64,000 bases of DNA from Streptomyces sp. SolWspMP-5a-2 (GCF_900091845.1 NZ_FMCI01000083.1:1-64000); one strand, 5' to 3'; positions 44,778-55,936 are shown, counted from the first letter of the stretch. Translations and numbers: made by a program. Notes: a model not told the origin generated them from the letters alone.

Positions 44778-45897
44778 CGGGCCGCCACCTCCTTCTTCTC
44801 GGTGTTCTGGGCGGCGGCAGCGGCCAGTTCGAGACCGACCTGACGCTGCTGGCGGCGCAGCCCCCACTGGCGTACGGCCTCGTAGGAGATGACGACGGCG
44901 AAGACGATCAGGCCCTGCATGATCGTCGCGATCTCCTTCTCGTACGCGACCGGGGTGGCGTAGTCGAGGGCGGGGGACGCCTTGTCGAGGAAGGCGATCA
45001 GCAGGGCGGCGAAGGCGATGCCGACCGGGTTGTTGCGGCCGAGGAGGGCGATGGTGATGCCGGTGAAGCCGAGGCCGGTCGGGAAGCTCAGGCTGTAGGT
45101 GTGGGCGTCGCCGAGCAGCAGCGGCAGCCCGGACAGGCCCGCGACCGCGCCGGAGATCAGCATGGCGGTGAGGACCATCTTCTTGGCGTCGACACCGGAG
45201 GCCGCGGCGGCGGTCTCGGAGGCGCCGGTGGCCCGCAGGTCGAAGCCGAAGCGGGTGCGGTTGAGGACGATCCAGTAGGCGACGCCGAGCAGCACGGCGA
45301 GGAAGACCAGGCCGTAGATCTCGCCGACGTCGGCGCCCAGATCGATGCCGGGGACCCAGCCGGAGTCCTTCATGATGCCGGTGGTCATGTTGTTGCCGAC
45401 CTGCACGCCCCACACGTCGCGCAGGGTCAGGTAGCCGATGACGCTGGTGGCGATGGCGTTCAGCATGATCGTGGCGACGACCTCGCTGACCCCCCGGGTG
45501 ACCTTGAGGACACCCGCGATGCCCGCCCAGAAGGCGCCGGTGAGCGCGCCGACCAGCAGCAGCATCGGGATCTGCAGGAAGGACGGCAGCGCCACGTGCG
45601 CGCCGACCACGGCGGTCATCATCGCGGCGAGCCGGTACTGGCCGTCGACGCCGATGTTGAACAGGTTCATCCGGAAGCCGACGGCCACCGCGAGCGCCGC
45701 GATGTAGTACATCGACGCCTGGTTGAGGATCAGCACCTGGACGTCGGAGAACGACGCCTGCTCCAGCATCAGCCGGTAGGGCTCGAACGGGCTCTTGCCG
45801 GAGGCGAGGAGCACCACCGAGGTCAGCAGGATCGCCGCGACGAGCGCGATGACCGGTCCGGCCACCGCGAGGAGCGCGCGCTCCTTGTCGAACTTCT

Positions 45898-45901
<4 letters not shown>
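44774..45901 (-). CDS. Nucleoside ABC transporter permease (first)
   Basis: This 375-residue permease of the same family begins MKKFDKERALLAVAGPVIAL and has about nine helices. Motifs are GFRMNLFNIGVDGQYRLAA, VSEVVATIMLNAIATSVIGY, and LRATGASETAAAASGVDAKK, the ATPase-contact loop. Its start overlaps the ATPase stop and its stop overlaps the next permease, both ATGA, so the three transporter genes are tightly coupled. Confidence 0.93.
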
Positions 45902-47586
<1,685 letters not shown>

Positions 47587-47614
47587 GGCGCACTCTCCTC
47601 GGGAAAGGGGCCAT

Positions 47615-47626
47615 CTACGCGCGTAG
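47615..47626. promoter_or_regulatory. Nucleoside-regulon palindrome before the ABC-cdd-deoA operon
   Basis: A perfect CTACGCGCGTAG, 28 nt upstream of the proposed ATC start of the ATPase and overlapping its untranslated leader. A TATTTA box lies about 11 nt further upstream. Confidence 0.78.
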
Positions 47627-47810
47627 CGCCCCTGCTTTAAATAGTGCCCGGACCTGATCGATCTTGAACTGCTGTCGATCCGTTCCGAGCATTCTGCCGC
47701 GCGAACGGGGCACGAGGAATCATCGTCCCCGCACCCCGTTCCGCGGCCGTGACGCTGCCATTACAGCGCCTTTCCAGCCATGGGCCCACCGGCCCCGCAC
47801 CAACGGCAGG

Positions 47811-48863
47811 TCAGGAGGACTTGACCTTGATGCTGCCGTCCTTGATGCCCGCCTCGGCCTTCTTCACCGCGGCCTGGATGTCGGCGTTCGTCTTGAAGGC
47901 CGGGTTGGACTCGGCCAGGCTCACGCCGCCGTTGTCCAGGCTGCCGCGGACCTCGCCGGTCTCGGGCTTGCCGTCGTGCACCGACTTGGCCAGCTCGAAG
48001 ACCGCGCCCTGCACGTTCTTCATGGCCGAGGTGAGGATCGAGTCCTTGTACTTCGCCAGCGCGTCCTGCTTGTACTGGTCGGAGTCGACGCCGATCGCCC
48101 AGATCTTGTGCGCGGCGGCGGCCTTGATGACGCCCTGGCCGGAGAGACCGGCGGCGGCGTAGACGACGTCCGCGCCCGCGTCGATCTGGCCCTCGGCGGC
48201 GCTCTCGCCCTTGTCCGGGCTGGAGAAGCCACCCTCGGCGGCGGTCTCGGTCAGGTACTGCGACTTGACCGCGACACCCTTCTTGGTGTCCTCGACGCCC
48301 TGCTTGAAGCCCGCCTCGAACTTGTGGATCAGCGGCACGTCCACGCCGCCGATGAAGCCGACGGTGTTGCTCTTGGTGGCCTTGGCGGCGGCGACGCCGG
48401 CCAGGTAGGAGGCCTGCTCCTCGTGGAAGACCAGGTCCGCCACGTTGTCGGCCTTGATGGTGTCGTCGTCCACGATGCCGAAGGTGACCTTCGGGTGCTT
48501 GGCGGCGACCTCCTTGACGGCGGGCGCGTACGCGAAGCCGACGCCGATGATCGGGTTGTAGCCCGACTTGGCGAGCTGCTCCAGGCGCTGGACCTTGTCC
48601 GCGTCCGACTCGCCGTCCTGCGGCTCGACCGCGGTGGACTTGTAGCCGAACTCCTTGTCGGCCTGCTCGAGACCGGCCGTGGCGGCGTCGTTGAAGGACT
48701 GGTCGCCCTTGCCGCCGACGTCGTAGGCGAGGGCCAGGCCCTTGCCGCCACCGTCGGAGGAAGAGGAGGATGAGCTGGTAGAGCTGGATCCGCAGGCGGA
48801 AACAGTGACGGCAAGAGCCGCAGTTGCAACGCCTGCAACCGCGATACGGGACACCCGGCGCAT
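47811..48863 (-). CDS. BMP-family nucleoside-binding lipoprotein 1
   Basis: This 350-residue lipoprotein has signal MRRVSRIAVAGVATAALAVT, lipobox VSAC, a Ser-rich linker, then a BMP (basic membrane protein) domain: LAYDVGGKGDQSFNDAA, PIIGVGFAYAPAVKEVAAKHP, VGFIGGVDVPLIHKFEAGF and DVVYAAAGLSGQGVI. BMP proteins bind purine and pyrimidine nucleosides for ABC import. AAGGAG lies before ATG 48863. It sits upstream of the ABC operon on the same strand but has its own operator at 48919. Confidence 0.93.
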   Translation of the reverse strand: MRRVSRIAVAGVATAALAVTVSACGSSSTSSSSSSSDGGGKGLALAYDVGGKGDQSFNDAATAGLEQADKEFGYKSTAVEPQDGESDADKVQRLEQLAKSGYNPIIGVGFAYAPAVKEVAAKHPKVTFGIVDDDTIKADNVADLVFHEEQASYLAGVAAAKATKSNTVGFIGGVDVPLIHKFEAGFKQGVEDTKKGVAVKSQYLTETAAEGGFSSPDKGESAAEGQIDAGADVVYAAAGLSGQGVIKAAAAHKIWAIGVDSDQYKQDALAKYKDSILTSAMKNVQGAVFELAKSVHDGKPETGEVRGSLDNGGVSLAESNPAFKTNADIQAAVKKAEAGIKDGSIKVKSS

Positions 48864-48918
48864 GGAACGAGACTCCTTTGTGCAAGCGCCTCAACCAGGC
48901 GCTGGTTCCGCCGCAGCG

Positions 48919-48930
48919 TAACGCGCGTAG
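48919..48930. promoter_or_regulatory. Nucleoside-regulon palindrome variant before BMP 1
   Basis: TAACGCGCGTAG, two bases off the perfect palindrome in one half, 55 nt upstream of the start. The same variant precedes BMP 2. Confidence 0.7.
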
Positions 48931-49006
48931 ACCAGACGGAAAACCCCTTCTGTCCGGTCCGTTACCGAGCTGTGGCCACAGTTTCCGGGGCCGATGACGG
49001 ACAGCA

Positions 49007-49037
49007 GCGCGCCCCTTGCGGGACGCAAGGGGCGCGC
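49007..49037 (-). terminator. Terminator after BMP 2
   Basis: A perfect 14-bp stem GCGCGCCCCTTGCG and complement with a 3-nt GGA loop, about 45 nt beyond the stop of the gene at 49083. Confidence 0.85.
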
Positions 49038-49082
49038 GCGCTCACCGGGTGCTCCGGCCGGGACCGGGGGGTGCGGAACCGG

Positions 49083-50159
49083 TCACTCCGTGTCGACGGT
49101 GACCTTGCCGTCGACGATGTCCTGCCTGGCCTTCTTGACGGCCTCCACCACCGGCGTCATGGCCTGGTACTTCGGGTTGGTGTCGGCGAACCCGACGCCG
49201 CCGGACGAGAGGTCGCCGCGCACCTCGCCGCTGAGCGGCTTGCCGTCGACGACCGACTTGGCGAGGTCGTAGACCGCGCCGCCGACGTTCTTCAGGGCCG
49301 AGCCGAGGATGTACTCCTTGTACTTGGCGAGCGAGGACTGCGCGTACTGGTCGGAGTCCACCCCGATGGCCCACACCTTGTGCTCGGCCGCCGACTGGAT
49401 CACGCCCTGCCCGGAGAGACCGGCCGCGTGGTAGAGGACGTCGGCACCGGCCTCGATCTGGCCGTTGGCCGCGTCCTTGCCCTTGTCGGGGCTGGAGAAC
49501 CCGCCCTCCTGGGCGGTCTGGGTCAGGTACTGCGACTCGATCTTGATCTTCGGGTCGACCGACTTGGCGCCCTGGTCGAACCCGGCCTCGAACTTGTGGA
49601 TCAGCGGGATGTCGACCCCGCCGATGAAGCCGATGTGCTTCTTCTTGGACGCCTTGGCCGCGGCGACCCCGGCCAGGTAGGAGGCCTGCTCCTCATGGAA
49701 GACCATGTCGGCGACGTTCTTCGCCTTGACGGTGCTGTCGTCGATGATGCCGAAGGTGATCTTCGGGTACTTGGCGGCGACCGTCTTCACGGCGGGGGCG
49801 TAGACGTAGCCGACGCCGATGATGGGGTTGTGGCCCGACTTGGCGAGCTGCTCCAGGCGCTGCACCTTGTCCGCGTCGGTCTCGTTGTCGCTGGGCTCGA
49901 CGTCCCGGCCGCCGATCTTGAACTCCTTCTCGGCCTTCTGGAAGCCCGCGTAGGCGGCGTCGTTGAACGACTGGTCGCCCTTGCCGCCGATGTCGTAGGC
50001 GAGCCCGATGCCCTTGCCCGAGTACGTGCCGGAGTCCGCGTCGCCGCCCGCCGAGTCGGTGCTGGACTTGCCGCAGCCGGTGGCGGCGAGAGCGACGACC
50101 GCGACGGTCACCGCGACCCGGGAGAGACCTCTCCCTGACAACCGAGATATCTGACGCAC
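49083..50159 (-). CDS. BMP-family nucleoside-binding lipoprotein 2
   Basis: This 358-residue paralogue of BMP 1 has signal VRQISRLSGRGLSRVAVTVA, a lipobox ending ATGC, and the same landmarks: GLAYDIGGKGDQSFND, NPIIGVGYVYAPAVKTVAAKY, IGFIGGVDIPLIHKFEAGFD. GTG 50159 is chosen because the signal peptide starts there; longer frames add an Arg-rich run unlike a signal. With only one transporter nearby, the two proteins may deliver different nucleosides to it. Its own operator is at 50240. Confidence 0.92.
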   Translation of the reverse strand: MRQISRLSGRGLSRVAVTVAVVALAATGCGKSSTDSAGGDADSGTYSGKGIGLAYDIGGKGDQSFNDAAYAGFQKAEKEFKIGGRDVEPSDNETDADKVQRLEQLAKSGHNPIIGVGYVYAPAVKTVAAKYPKITFGIIDDSTVKAKNVADMVFHEEQASYLAGVAAAKASKKKHIGFIGGVDIPLIHKFEAGFDQGAKSVDPKIKIESQYLTQTAQEGGFSSPDKGKDAANGQIEAGADVLYHAAGLSGQGVIQSAAEHKVWAIGVDSDQYAQSSLAKYKEYILGSALKNVGGAVYDLAKSVVDGKPLSGEVRGDLSSGGVGFADTNPKYQAMTPVVEAVKKARQDIVDGKVTVDTE

Positions 50160-50239
50160 AGCAAGCACCCTTCGTCCCCACGGCGCCGTCACCGGGCCGC
50201 TCCCCTTGTGCCGCCTTCGGTGGCGATTGCGGCGCACAG

Positions 50240-50251
50240 TAACGCGCGTAG
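50240..50251. promoter_or_regulatory. Nucleoside-regulon palindrome variant before BMP 2
   Basis: TAACGCGCGTAG, identical to the BMP 1 site, 80 nt upstream of the GTG start. Confidence 0.7.
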
Positions 50252-50395
50252 AAGGGGAGGGGAACGGGATTCCTCGCGGCCGTTACCGAACCGTGCCGAC
50301 CGCTGGTTACGGTCGCGTGCCGCCGGTTACACCCGGGTGACACAGGGGGACGAAGGGGTGCCGAACGGGCGGCCCGCCCCCTCGTCCCGTCCGGG

Positions 50396-51631
50396 TCAGG
50401 AGGCGGCGTCGGACCCGGCCGCGTCGAGCAGCGCGGTGGCCGTGAACAGCTCCACGCCGACGGTGATCGCGGACTCGTCGGCGTCGAAGTCGCCCTGGTG
50501 CAGATCGCGGGCGGTGCGCTCGCCCGGGGCGCGGACGCCGAGCCGGGCCATCGCGCCGGGCACGTGCTCCAGGTACCAGGAGAAGTCCTCCCCGCCCAGG
50601 CTCTGCTCGGTGCCCTCGACGGAGTCGGGACCGCGCCTGGCGACCATCGCGTCGTGGAGCAGGTCGGCGACGACGGCGTCGTTGACGACCGGCGGGACGC
50701 CCCGCACGTAGGTGATCTCCGACTTGGCCCGGTGCAGGTTGGCGATCTCGTCGATGGCGGCGACCACCAGGTCGGGCGCCTGCCGCCAGGACGGCAGGTC
50801 GAGGCAGCGGACGGTGCCGGACAGCTCGGCGTGCTGCGGGATCACGTTCGGGGCGTGGCCCGACTCGATCCGGCCCCAGGTGACGGCGAGGCCGCTGCGG
50901 CTGTCGATCCGGCGGGCGACCAGGGCGGGCACGTCGGTCACCACCCGGGCCACGGCGGTGACCAGGTCGGTGGTGAGGTGCGGGCGGGCGGTGTGGCCGC
51001 CGGGGCCGTCGAGGGAGACCTCCAGGCGGTCGCAGGCCGAGGTGATCGCGCCGTGCCGCAGTCCGATCCGGCCCGCCTCCACCTTGGGGTCGCAGTGCAC
51101 CGCGACGATCCGGCCGACCCCGTCGAGCACGCCGCACTCGATGGCGTCGGCGGCGCCGCCGGGCAGCACCTCCTCGGCGGGCTGGAACAGCAGCCGCACC
51201 GGGCGCGGCAACCGGCCCTGGCGATGCAGTTCGGCCAGCACGAGACCCGCGCCGAGGACGACGGTGGTGTGCACGTCGTGGCCGCAGACGTGGGCCCGGT
51301 CGGGCACGGTCGAGCGGTACGGGCAGTCACTCTTCGTGTCCGGGATGGGCAGCGCGTCGATGTCGGCGCGCAGCGCCAGCATGGGACGGCCGCCGTCCCA
51401 CTCCCCGATGTCACAGACGAGCCCGGTGCCGAGGGGCAGGACCCGGGGTGCGAGGCCCGCCCGCTCCAGCCGGTCCTTGATCGCCGCGGTGGTCCTGAAC
51501 TCCTGGTTCCCGAGCTCCGGGTGCATGTGGAGGTCGCGCCGGAACGCGACGAGTTCGGCACGGAGCGCGTCGGAGAGCGTGCCGGGAAGCGTGGCTTCAC
51601 CGGTGGGAGCGGCCTCGGTCTCTGGTGACAT
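50396..51631 (-). CDS. M20-family amidohydrolase
   Basis: This 411-residue metal-dependent amidohydrolase has the M20D pattern: RRDLHMHPELGNQEF, LALRADIDALPI, VCGHDVHTTVVLG (metal His), LLFQPAEEVLPGGA (catalytic/metal Glu), and WGRIESGHAPNVIP. Relatives cleave N-acyl amino acids, N-acetyl-diaminopimelate or indole-acetyl amides. ATG 51631 (MSPETEAAP) is preferred to GTG 51643. No nucleoside operator was seen in front of it. Confidence 0.9.
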   Translation of the reverse strand: MSPETEAAPTGEATLPGTLSDALRAELVAFRRDLHMHPELGNQEFRTTAAIKDRLERAGLAPRVLPLGTGLVCDIGEWDGGRPMLALRADIDALPIPDTKSDCPYRSTVPDRAHVCGHDVHTTVVLGAGLVLAELHRQGRLPRPVRLLFQPAEEVLPGGAADAIECGVLDGVGRIVAVHCDPKVEAGRIGLRHGAITSACDRLEVSLDGPGGHTARPHLTTDLVTAVARVVTDVPALVARRIDSRSGLAVTWGRIESGHAPNVIPQHAELSGTVRCLDLPSWRQAPDLVVAAIDEIANLHRAKSEITYVRGVPPVVNDAVVADLLHDAMVARRGPDSVEGTEQSLGGEDFSWYLEHVPGAMARLGVRAPGERTARDLHQGDFDADESAITVGVELFTATALLDAAGSDAAS

Positions 51632-51968
51632 CAGTTGCTTCACCCTCTGAAGGGTAGGACGCGGAGGGGGTCAACTGCCCCACGATCAACAAAACTTCAG
51701 CCCGCTGGGCGAAGAAAAGCCGGCCGCCTCGCGCATAGCCGTCGGCGCAGATGGGTAAACTCGCCGGTTTCCGCCGAGTGGATCATGAGCACGACGGAGA
51801 GTGACACCCTCCACGGATATCACGGACCGCTCGGGGCCGGGCGGAGTGTTCATCTGTCGGGACCGTCCGGCGGGGCGGACGGCGCCCGGGTACCGGAATC
51901 ATTGCCTCCGCGTGACGTTCACGCCACCCGGAGCGAGCCGGGCCGCGGGCGCACTAGTGTGCGGGCCC
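51632..51968. other. 337-bp divergent control region
   Basis: Gene-free region between the amidohydrolase and methyltransferase starts. It has a GGAGAGTGACACCCTCC imperfect inverted repeat (about 51797-51813) and a -10-like TAGTGT (51955-51960) 8 nt before the methyltransferase GTG. Nothing else is recognised. Confidence 0.45.
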
Positions 51969-52649
51969 GTGAGCGCCGACCCGCCGGACGACCCGGACTT
52001 CCTCGACAGGACCCGCCACGCCTACGACGCGATGGCCGAGCAGTACGCGGCACGCTTCCCCGGCGACGCCCTCGACGAGCGGCCGCTCGACCGGGCCCTG
52101 CTGCACGCCTTCGCCGAGCAGGTGCGGGCCGCGGGCCCGGCCCCGGTGGCCGACCTGGGCAGCGGCCCCGGCCATGTCACCGCGCGGCTGCACCGGCTGG
52201 GGGTGCCGGTCTTCGGCGTCGACCTGTCGCCGCGCATGGTGGCGCTCGCCCGCCGCACCCACCCCGACCTGCGCTTCCACGTCGGCTCGATGACCTCGCT
52301 CGACCTGCCGGACGCCACGGTCGGCGGGATCCTCGCGCTCGACTCGCTGATCCACGTCCCCGACGACCGGCTGACCGCCGTCCTCGCCGGGTTCCACCGG
52401 GTGCTGGTGCCGGGCGGGCAGGTGCTGCTGGGGTTCGGCAGCGGCCGCGGCGACGGCACGACGGAGCGGCAGCGCGTCACCGAGCGGTTCGGCCGTCCGA
52501 TGGACCTCGACCACCACTACCGCGCCCCGGAGACCGTCGCCGAGTGTCTGGCGGAGGCGGGGCTGCGGGTCTGGGCGCGGGTGCTGCGCGAGCCCCTGGA
52601 CGGCGAGGACCGCCCGCGCGCCTGCCTGCTGGCGCACAAGGCGGTCTGA
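51969..52649 (+). CDS. Class I SAM-dependent methyltransferase
   Basis: This 226-residue methyltransferase has motif I VADLGSGPGHVTARL, the acidic end of strand 2 in VFGVDLSPRMV, motif near LDLPDATVGGILALDSLIH, and a post-III VLVPGGQVLLGF. The target molecule is unknown. GTG 51969 (VSADPPDDPDF) with TAGTGT 8 nt upstream suggests a leaderless transcript. It converges on the glycopolymer cluster. Confidence 0.88.
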   Translation: MSADPPDDPDFLDRTRHAYDAMAEQYAARFPGDALDERPLDRALLHAFAEQVRAAGPAPVADLGSGPGHVTARLHRLGVPVFGVDLSPRMVALARRTHPDLRFHVGSMTSLDLPDATVGGILALDSLIHVPDDRLTAVLAGFHRVLVPGGQVLLGFGSGRGDGTTERQRVTERFGRPMDLDHHYRAPETVAECLAEAGLRVWARVLREPLDGEDRPRACLLAHKAV

Positions 52650-52663
52650 TCGGCGGGAGCGGC

Positions 52664-53731
52664 TCAGCCGACGGCGCTGACCGCCTGGAGCCGGTGGACG
52701 TCCCGGGCCGTGCCGGTGACGCCGGAGAGGAAGCCCTGGGCGCGCGGGGAGGCGTGCTGGGTCAGCCAGGCCGGGTCGATGTCGCAGACCGCGACCCGCA
52801 CCTCGGTGCCCGCCAGGGCCAGCGGCAGGGTGTGCACGACGGTGGACGGGAAGCTGAGGATGGTGCGCCCGATCGGGCCGCGCCGGGCGATCAGCTCCAG
52901 CGGCAGGTCGGGCCTGACGATCTCCAGACCCGTCTCCACGGCCAGCCGGTGCAGCTTCTCGGTGCCCTCCCTGCGGTGCGCGAAGTACCGGGTGACGCCG
53001 TGCGCGGCGGCCAGCGCGCGGACGGCCTCCAGGTAGTGCCCGTCGTCCACCACGCCGGTCTCCACCAGGGAGGTGCCGACCAGGTCGGCGCCCTTGGTCA
53101 GGCGCGGCGGCCCGAACCGGGCGCGGGTCCAGGCGAAGTCGTTCTCGGTGACCGTCACCCCGTCCGGCACGTCGGTCACCGGCATCGACGAGAAGACCGT
53201 CACCCGCCGCTTCGCGCTCGGGGTGAGACGGCGCCTGGCCACCGACGAGACCGGCGCGAAGACCAGGTCGCGCGGTCCCGGGCGGCCGCCCTTGCGGTGC
53301 CAGCGCACCAGCCGCTCGCCGCGGGCGAGCTGGGCGACGAACTCCATGGTCGCGGTGCCGTCGTCGACGACGACGAGGTCGCGGGCGCTGGTGATGGTCA
53401 GCAGGAGCTGGACGTAGCGGGAGAAGGGGTCGCCGAGCACGATCCGGGACGCCCGCCTGAGCATGCCGCTCAGGCCGCCGACCGTCTGGAACGGCGCCGC
53501 GGGACCGCCCCTGGCCTCCTCCCAGCGCACCTGGTGACCCTCCTCGCGGGCCAGCTCCGCCATCCGGCGCAGCTGACCGCGGGTCATCGGGTCGATCGGG
53601 GACAGCACGACGAGGGTGAGCTCCGCGCCGGGCGCGTGGGCGTGCGCCCACTCCAGCACGTTGAGGAGCTGGACCGGGCTCTCGACGAAGGCGAGAGTGG
53701 GGTGGCCGGCGGACCCGGCGCGAGAACTCAT
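52664..53731 (-). CDS. Sialyltransferase-like glycosyltransferase of the nonulosonate cluster
   Basis: This 355-residue protein begins with LAFVESPVQLLNVLEWA, the start typical of bacterial sialyl/polysialyltransferases (GT52/GT38-like), and has VVVDDGTATMEF, equivalent to their acidic-acidic-Gly base motif. The usual HP motif may be represented by YFAHRREGTEKL. It should transfer a CMP-activated nonulosonic acid (Kdn or sialic acid) to a growing glycopolymer. It starts 25 nt after the synthase gene ends, in one minus-strand run with the NeuB and NeuA genes. Start ATG at 53731. Confidence 0.75.
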   Translation of the reverse strand: MSSRAGSAGHPTLAFVESPVQLLNVLEWAHAHAPGAELTLVVLSPIDPMTRGQLRRMAELAREEGHQVRWEEARGGPAAPFQTVGGLSGMLRRASRIVLGDPFSRYVQLLLTITSARDLVVVDDGTATMEFVAQLARGERLVRWHRKGGRPGPRDLVFAPVSSVARRRLTPSAKRRVTVFSSMPVTDVPDGVTVTENDFAWTRARFGPPRLTKGADLVGTSLVETGVVDDGHYLEAVRALAAAHGVTRYFAHRREGTEKLHRLAVETGLEIVRPDLPLELIARRGPIGRTILSFPSTVVHTLPLALAGTEVRVAVCDIDPAWLTQHASPRAQGFLSGVTGTARDVHRLQAVSAVG

Positions 53732-53756
53732 CGACGTAATACCGTCCCTGGGGGTG

Positions 53757-54695
53757 TCAGACGGAGAGGGGCTCGCCCGCGGCGGCGGCGATCTCCGCCT
53801 CGGCGACGACGCCCGGCACGCGGCGCAGCTTCTTCATCGGGCCCAGCTCGGAGTCGTAGACCTTCTTGACGCCGTCGCCGAGGGAGGACTCGATGGTGCG
53901 GATGTCGCGGACCAGGCGGGTCAGGCCCTGCGGCTCGACGGAGGCGGCCTGGTCGGAGCCCCACATCGCGCGGTCCAGGGTGATGTGGCGCTCGACGAAG
54001 GTGGCGCCGAGGGCGACGGCGGCCAGCGTGGTCTGCAGGCCCGTCTCGTGGCCGGAGTAGCCGATCGGGACGTTCGGGAACTCGGCCTGGAGGGTGTTGA
54101 TGACGCGGAGGTTCAGCTCCTCCGCCTGCGCCGGGTAGGTCGAGGTGGCGTGGCACATCAGGATGTTGTCCGAGCCGAGGACCTCGACCGCGTGCCGGAT
54201 CTGCTTCGGCGTCGACATGCCGGTGGAGAGGATCACCGTGCGGCCGGTGGCGCGCAGGGCGCGCAGCAGCTCGTCGTCGGTGAGGGAGGCGGAGGCGACC
54301 TTGTGGGCGGGGACGTCGAACTTCTCCAGGAAGGCGACGGCCTCGGTGTCCCACGGAGAGGCGAACCAGTCGATGTTCTTGGTCTTGCAGTACTCGTCGA
54401 TCTGGCGGTACTCGTCCTCGCCGAACTCCACGCGGTGGCGGTAGTCGATGTACGTCATCCGGCCCCAGGGGGTGTCGCGCTCGATGTCCCACTGGTCGCG
54501 CGGGGTGCAGATCTCGGGCGTGCGCTTCTGGAACTTGACGGCGTCGCAGCCCGCCTCGGCGGCGGCGTCGATGAGCTTGAAGGCGTTCTCCAGCTCACCG
54601 TTGTGGTTGATGCCGATCTCGCCGCAGATGTAGACGGGGCGGCCGGGGCCGGCCTCGCGCGAACCGAAGGAGCGGATGCGGGAGTTGGTGCTCAT
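53757..54695 (-). CDS. NeuB-type nonulosonic acid (9-phosphate) synthase, no SAF domain
   Basis: This 312-residue TIM-barrel synthase should condense PEP with a hexose such as ManNAc(-6-P) or mannose-6-P. Motifs are VYICGEIGINHNGELENA, DAVKFQKRTPEICTP, FASPWDTEAVAFLE, LSTGMST, CHATSTYPAQ, IGYSGHETG and FVERHITLDRAMWGSDQAAS. Usual NeuB proteins have about 345 residues and end in an antifreeze-like SAF domain that caps the partner active site; here the chain ends soon after KKLRRVPGVV. ATG 54695 has AAGGAAAG upstream. The fused phosphatase next door suggests a 9-phosphate product. Confidence 0.9.
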   Translation of the reverse strand: MSTNSRIRSFGSREAGPGRPVYICGEIGINHNGELENAFKLIDAAAEAGCDAVKFQKRTPEICTPRDQWDIERDTPWGRMTYIDYRHRVEFGEDEYRQIDEYCKTKNIDWFASPWDTEAVAFLEKFDVPAHKVASASLTDDELLRALRATGRTVILSTGMSTPKQIRHAVEVLGSDNILMCHATSTYPAQAEELNLRVINTLQAEFPNVPIGYSGHETGLQTTLAAVALGATFVERHITLDRAMWGSDQAASVEPQGLTRLVRDIRTIESSLGDGVKKVYDSELGPMKKLRRVPGVVAEAEIAAAAGEPLSV

Positions 54696-54709
54696 GGCAG
54701 GAACTTTCC

Positions 54710-55936
54710 TTACTTGTCGAGGGAGTCGAGAGAGGGGCCGAGGATCCAGCTGGCGATCTCTCGGATCGCGCCGTCGCCACCGGGAACGGTGGTGACCGCA
54801 CGGGCGGCGCCGCGTACCACGTCGTGGGCGCTCGCGACCGCCACGGGCCAGCCCACGAGGGCGAAGCACGGGAGGTCGTTGACGTCGTTGCCGACGTAGA
54901 GCACGCGCTCGGGCGCGATGCCCTGCTCCTCGCACCACTGCTTCAGCGCGAGGTCCTTCCGGTCGATGCCGTGCAGGACCGGGATCTTGAGCTTCCTGGC
55001 CCTGGCGGCGACGACCGGGTTCTGCTCCGTGGAGAGGATCAGCATCTTCAGGCCGCTCTTGCGCAGGGCCGCGATGCCGAGTCCGTCGCCGCGGTGCACG
55101 GAGACGAACTCCTTTCCATCGGCGTCGATCAGCACCCGGTCGTCGGTCTGGGTGCCGTCGAAGTCCAGTACGACCGCGTCGATGTCGTCGGCGGTCGGCA
55201 GCGCGCCGGGACGGTCCGCGTCGAAGAGGGGGGCCAGCGCGCGGGCGCGGGCCAGCTCGTGCGGGTCGTCGATCTCCAGGACGCGCGCGGGGTCGGTGCG
55301 CACCAGCTCGGTGCGGCCGAAGAAGCGGTGCCGGTGCTCGCGGAAGCCGCCGGCGTCCATGGCGTAGGCGGCGCCGGTCTCCAGGAAGTCCTGGGGGCGG
55401 TCCTGGCGGCGGGGCCGGAAGGACTTGTCGTGGTTGACGCCCTGCCCGCCCTCGGCCGCCGCCTGACCGGCGTCGGCGTGCCGCCACACGAAGCCGTGGA
55501 ACGGGGCCACCGCGACGGCGGTGTCCGCGCCCTGCACGGCGACCGCGCCGGCCACCGCGTCGACGTCCTCGCGGACCAGGAAGGGGCTGGTGCACTGCAC
55601 CAGCAGGACCACGTCGACCGGGGCGCCGTGCAGCGCCTCGTGGCTGTCCATGGCGTGCAGGACGGCCGCCTCCGAGGTGGCGGTGTCCCCGGCGATGGCG
55701 GCGGGGCGCAGGACCACCTCGGCGCCCGCCTCGCGGGCCGCGGCGGCGATCGCCTGGTCGTCGGTGGAGACCACGACGTCGGTGACGAGCCGGGCCGAGC
55801 GGCACTCGCGGACCGCGCGGGCCACCAGCGGGACGCCGCCGACGGGGGCGAGGTTCTTGGCGGGCACCCCCTTGGAGCCGCCGCGCGCGGGGATCACGGC
55901 GAGGACGCGGCGCGCCCTGGCTGCGGGGTCGGACAT
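54710..55936 (-). CDS. Fused CMP-nonulosonate synthetase and KdsC-like HAD phosphatase
   Basis: This 408-residue two-domain protein has a NeuA-type cytidylyltransferase (about 10-225: VLAVIPARGGSKGVPAKNL, VVVSTDDQ, VVLLVQCTSPF) and a KdsC-like HAD phosphatase (about 250-400: VVLDFDGTQTDD, LILSTEQNPVV, YVGNDVNDLPCF). It could dephosphorylate a nonulosonate-9-phosphate and activate the free sugar as its CMP form in one polypeptide. ATG 55936 has AAGGAG 9 nt upstream. It follows the glycosyltransferase at 55969 and precedes the synthase by 14 nt. Confidence 0.9.
   Translation of the reverse strand: MSDPAARARRVLAVIPARGGSKGVPAKNLAPVGGVPLVARAVRECRSARLVTDVVVSTDDQAIAAAAREAGAEVVLRPAAIAGDTATSEAAVLHAMDSHEALHGAPVDVVLLVQCTSPFLVREDVDAVAGAVAVQGADTAVAVAPFHGFVWRHADAGQAAAEGGQGVNHDKSFRPRRQDRPQDFLETGAAYAMDAGGFREHRHRFFGRTELVRTDPARVLEIDDPHELARARALAPLFDADRPGALPTADDIDAVVLDFDGTQTDDRVLIDADGKEFVSVHRGDGLGIAALRKSGLKMLILSTEQNPVVAARARKLKIPVLHGIDRKDLALKQWCEEQGIAPERVLYVGNDVNDLPCFALVGWPVAVASAHDVVRGAARAVTTVPGGDGAIREIASWILGPSLDSLDK

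Noticed and set aside
51786..51960. Short ATG frame MSTTESDTLHGYH in the divergent region
   Set aside because: The frame runs on into the methyltransferase gene in the wrong phase and becomes Arg/Gly/Pro-rich; no ribosome site.
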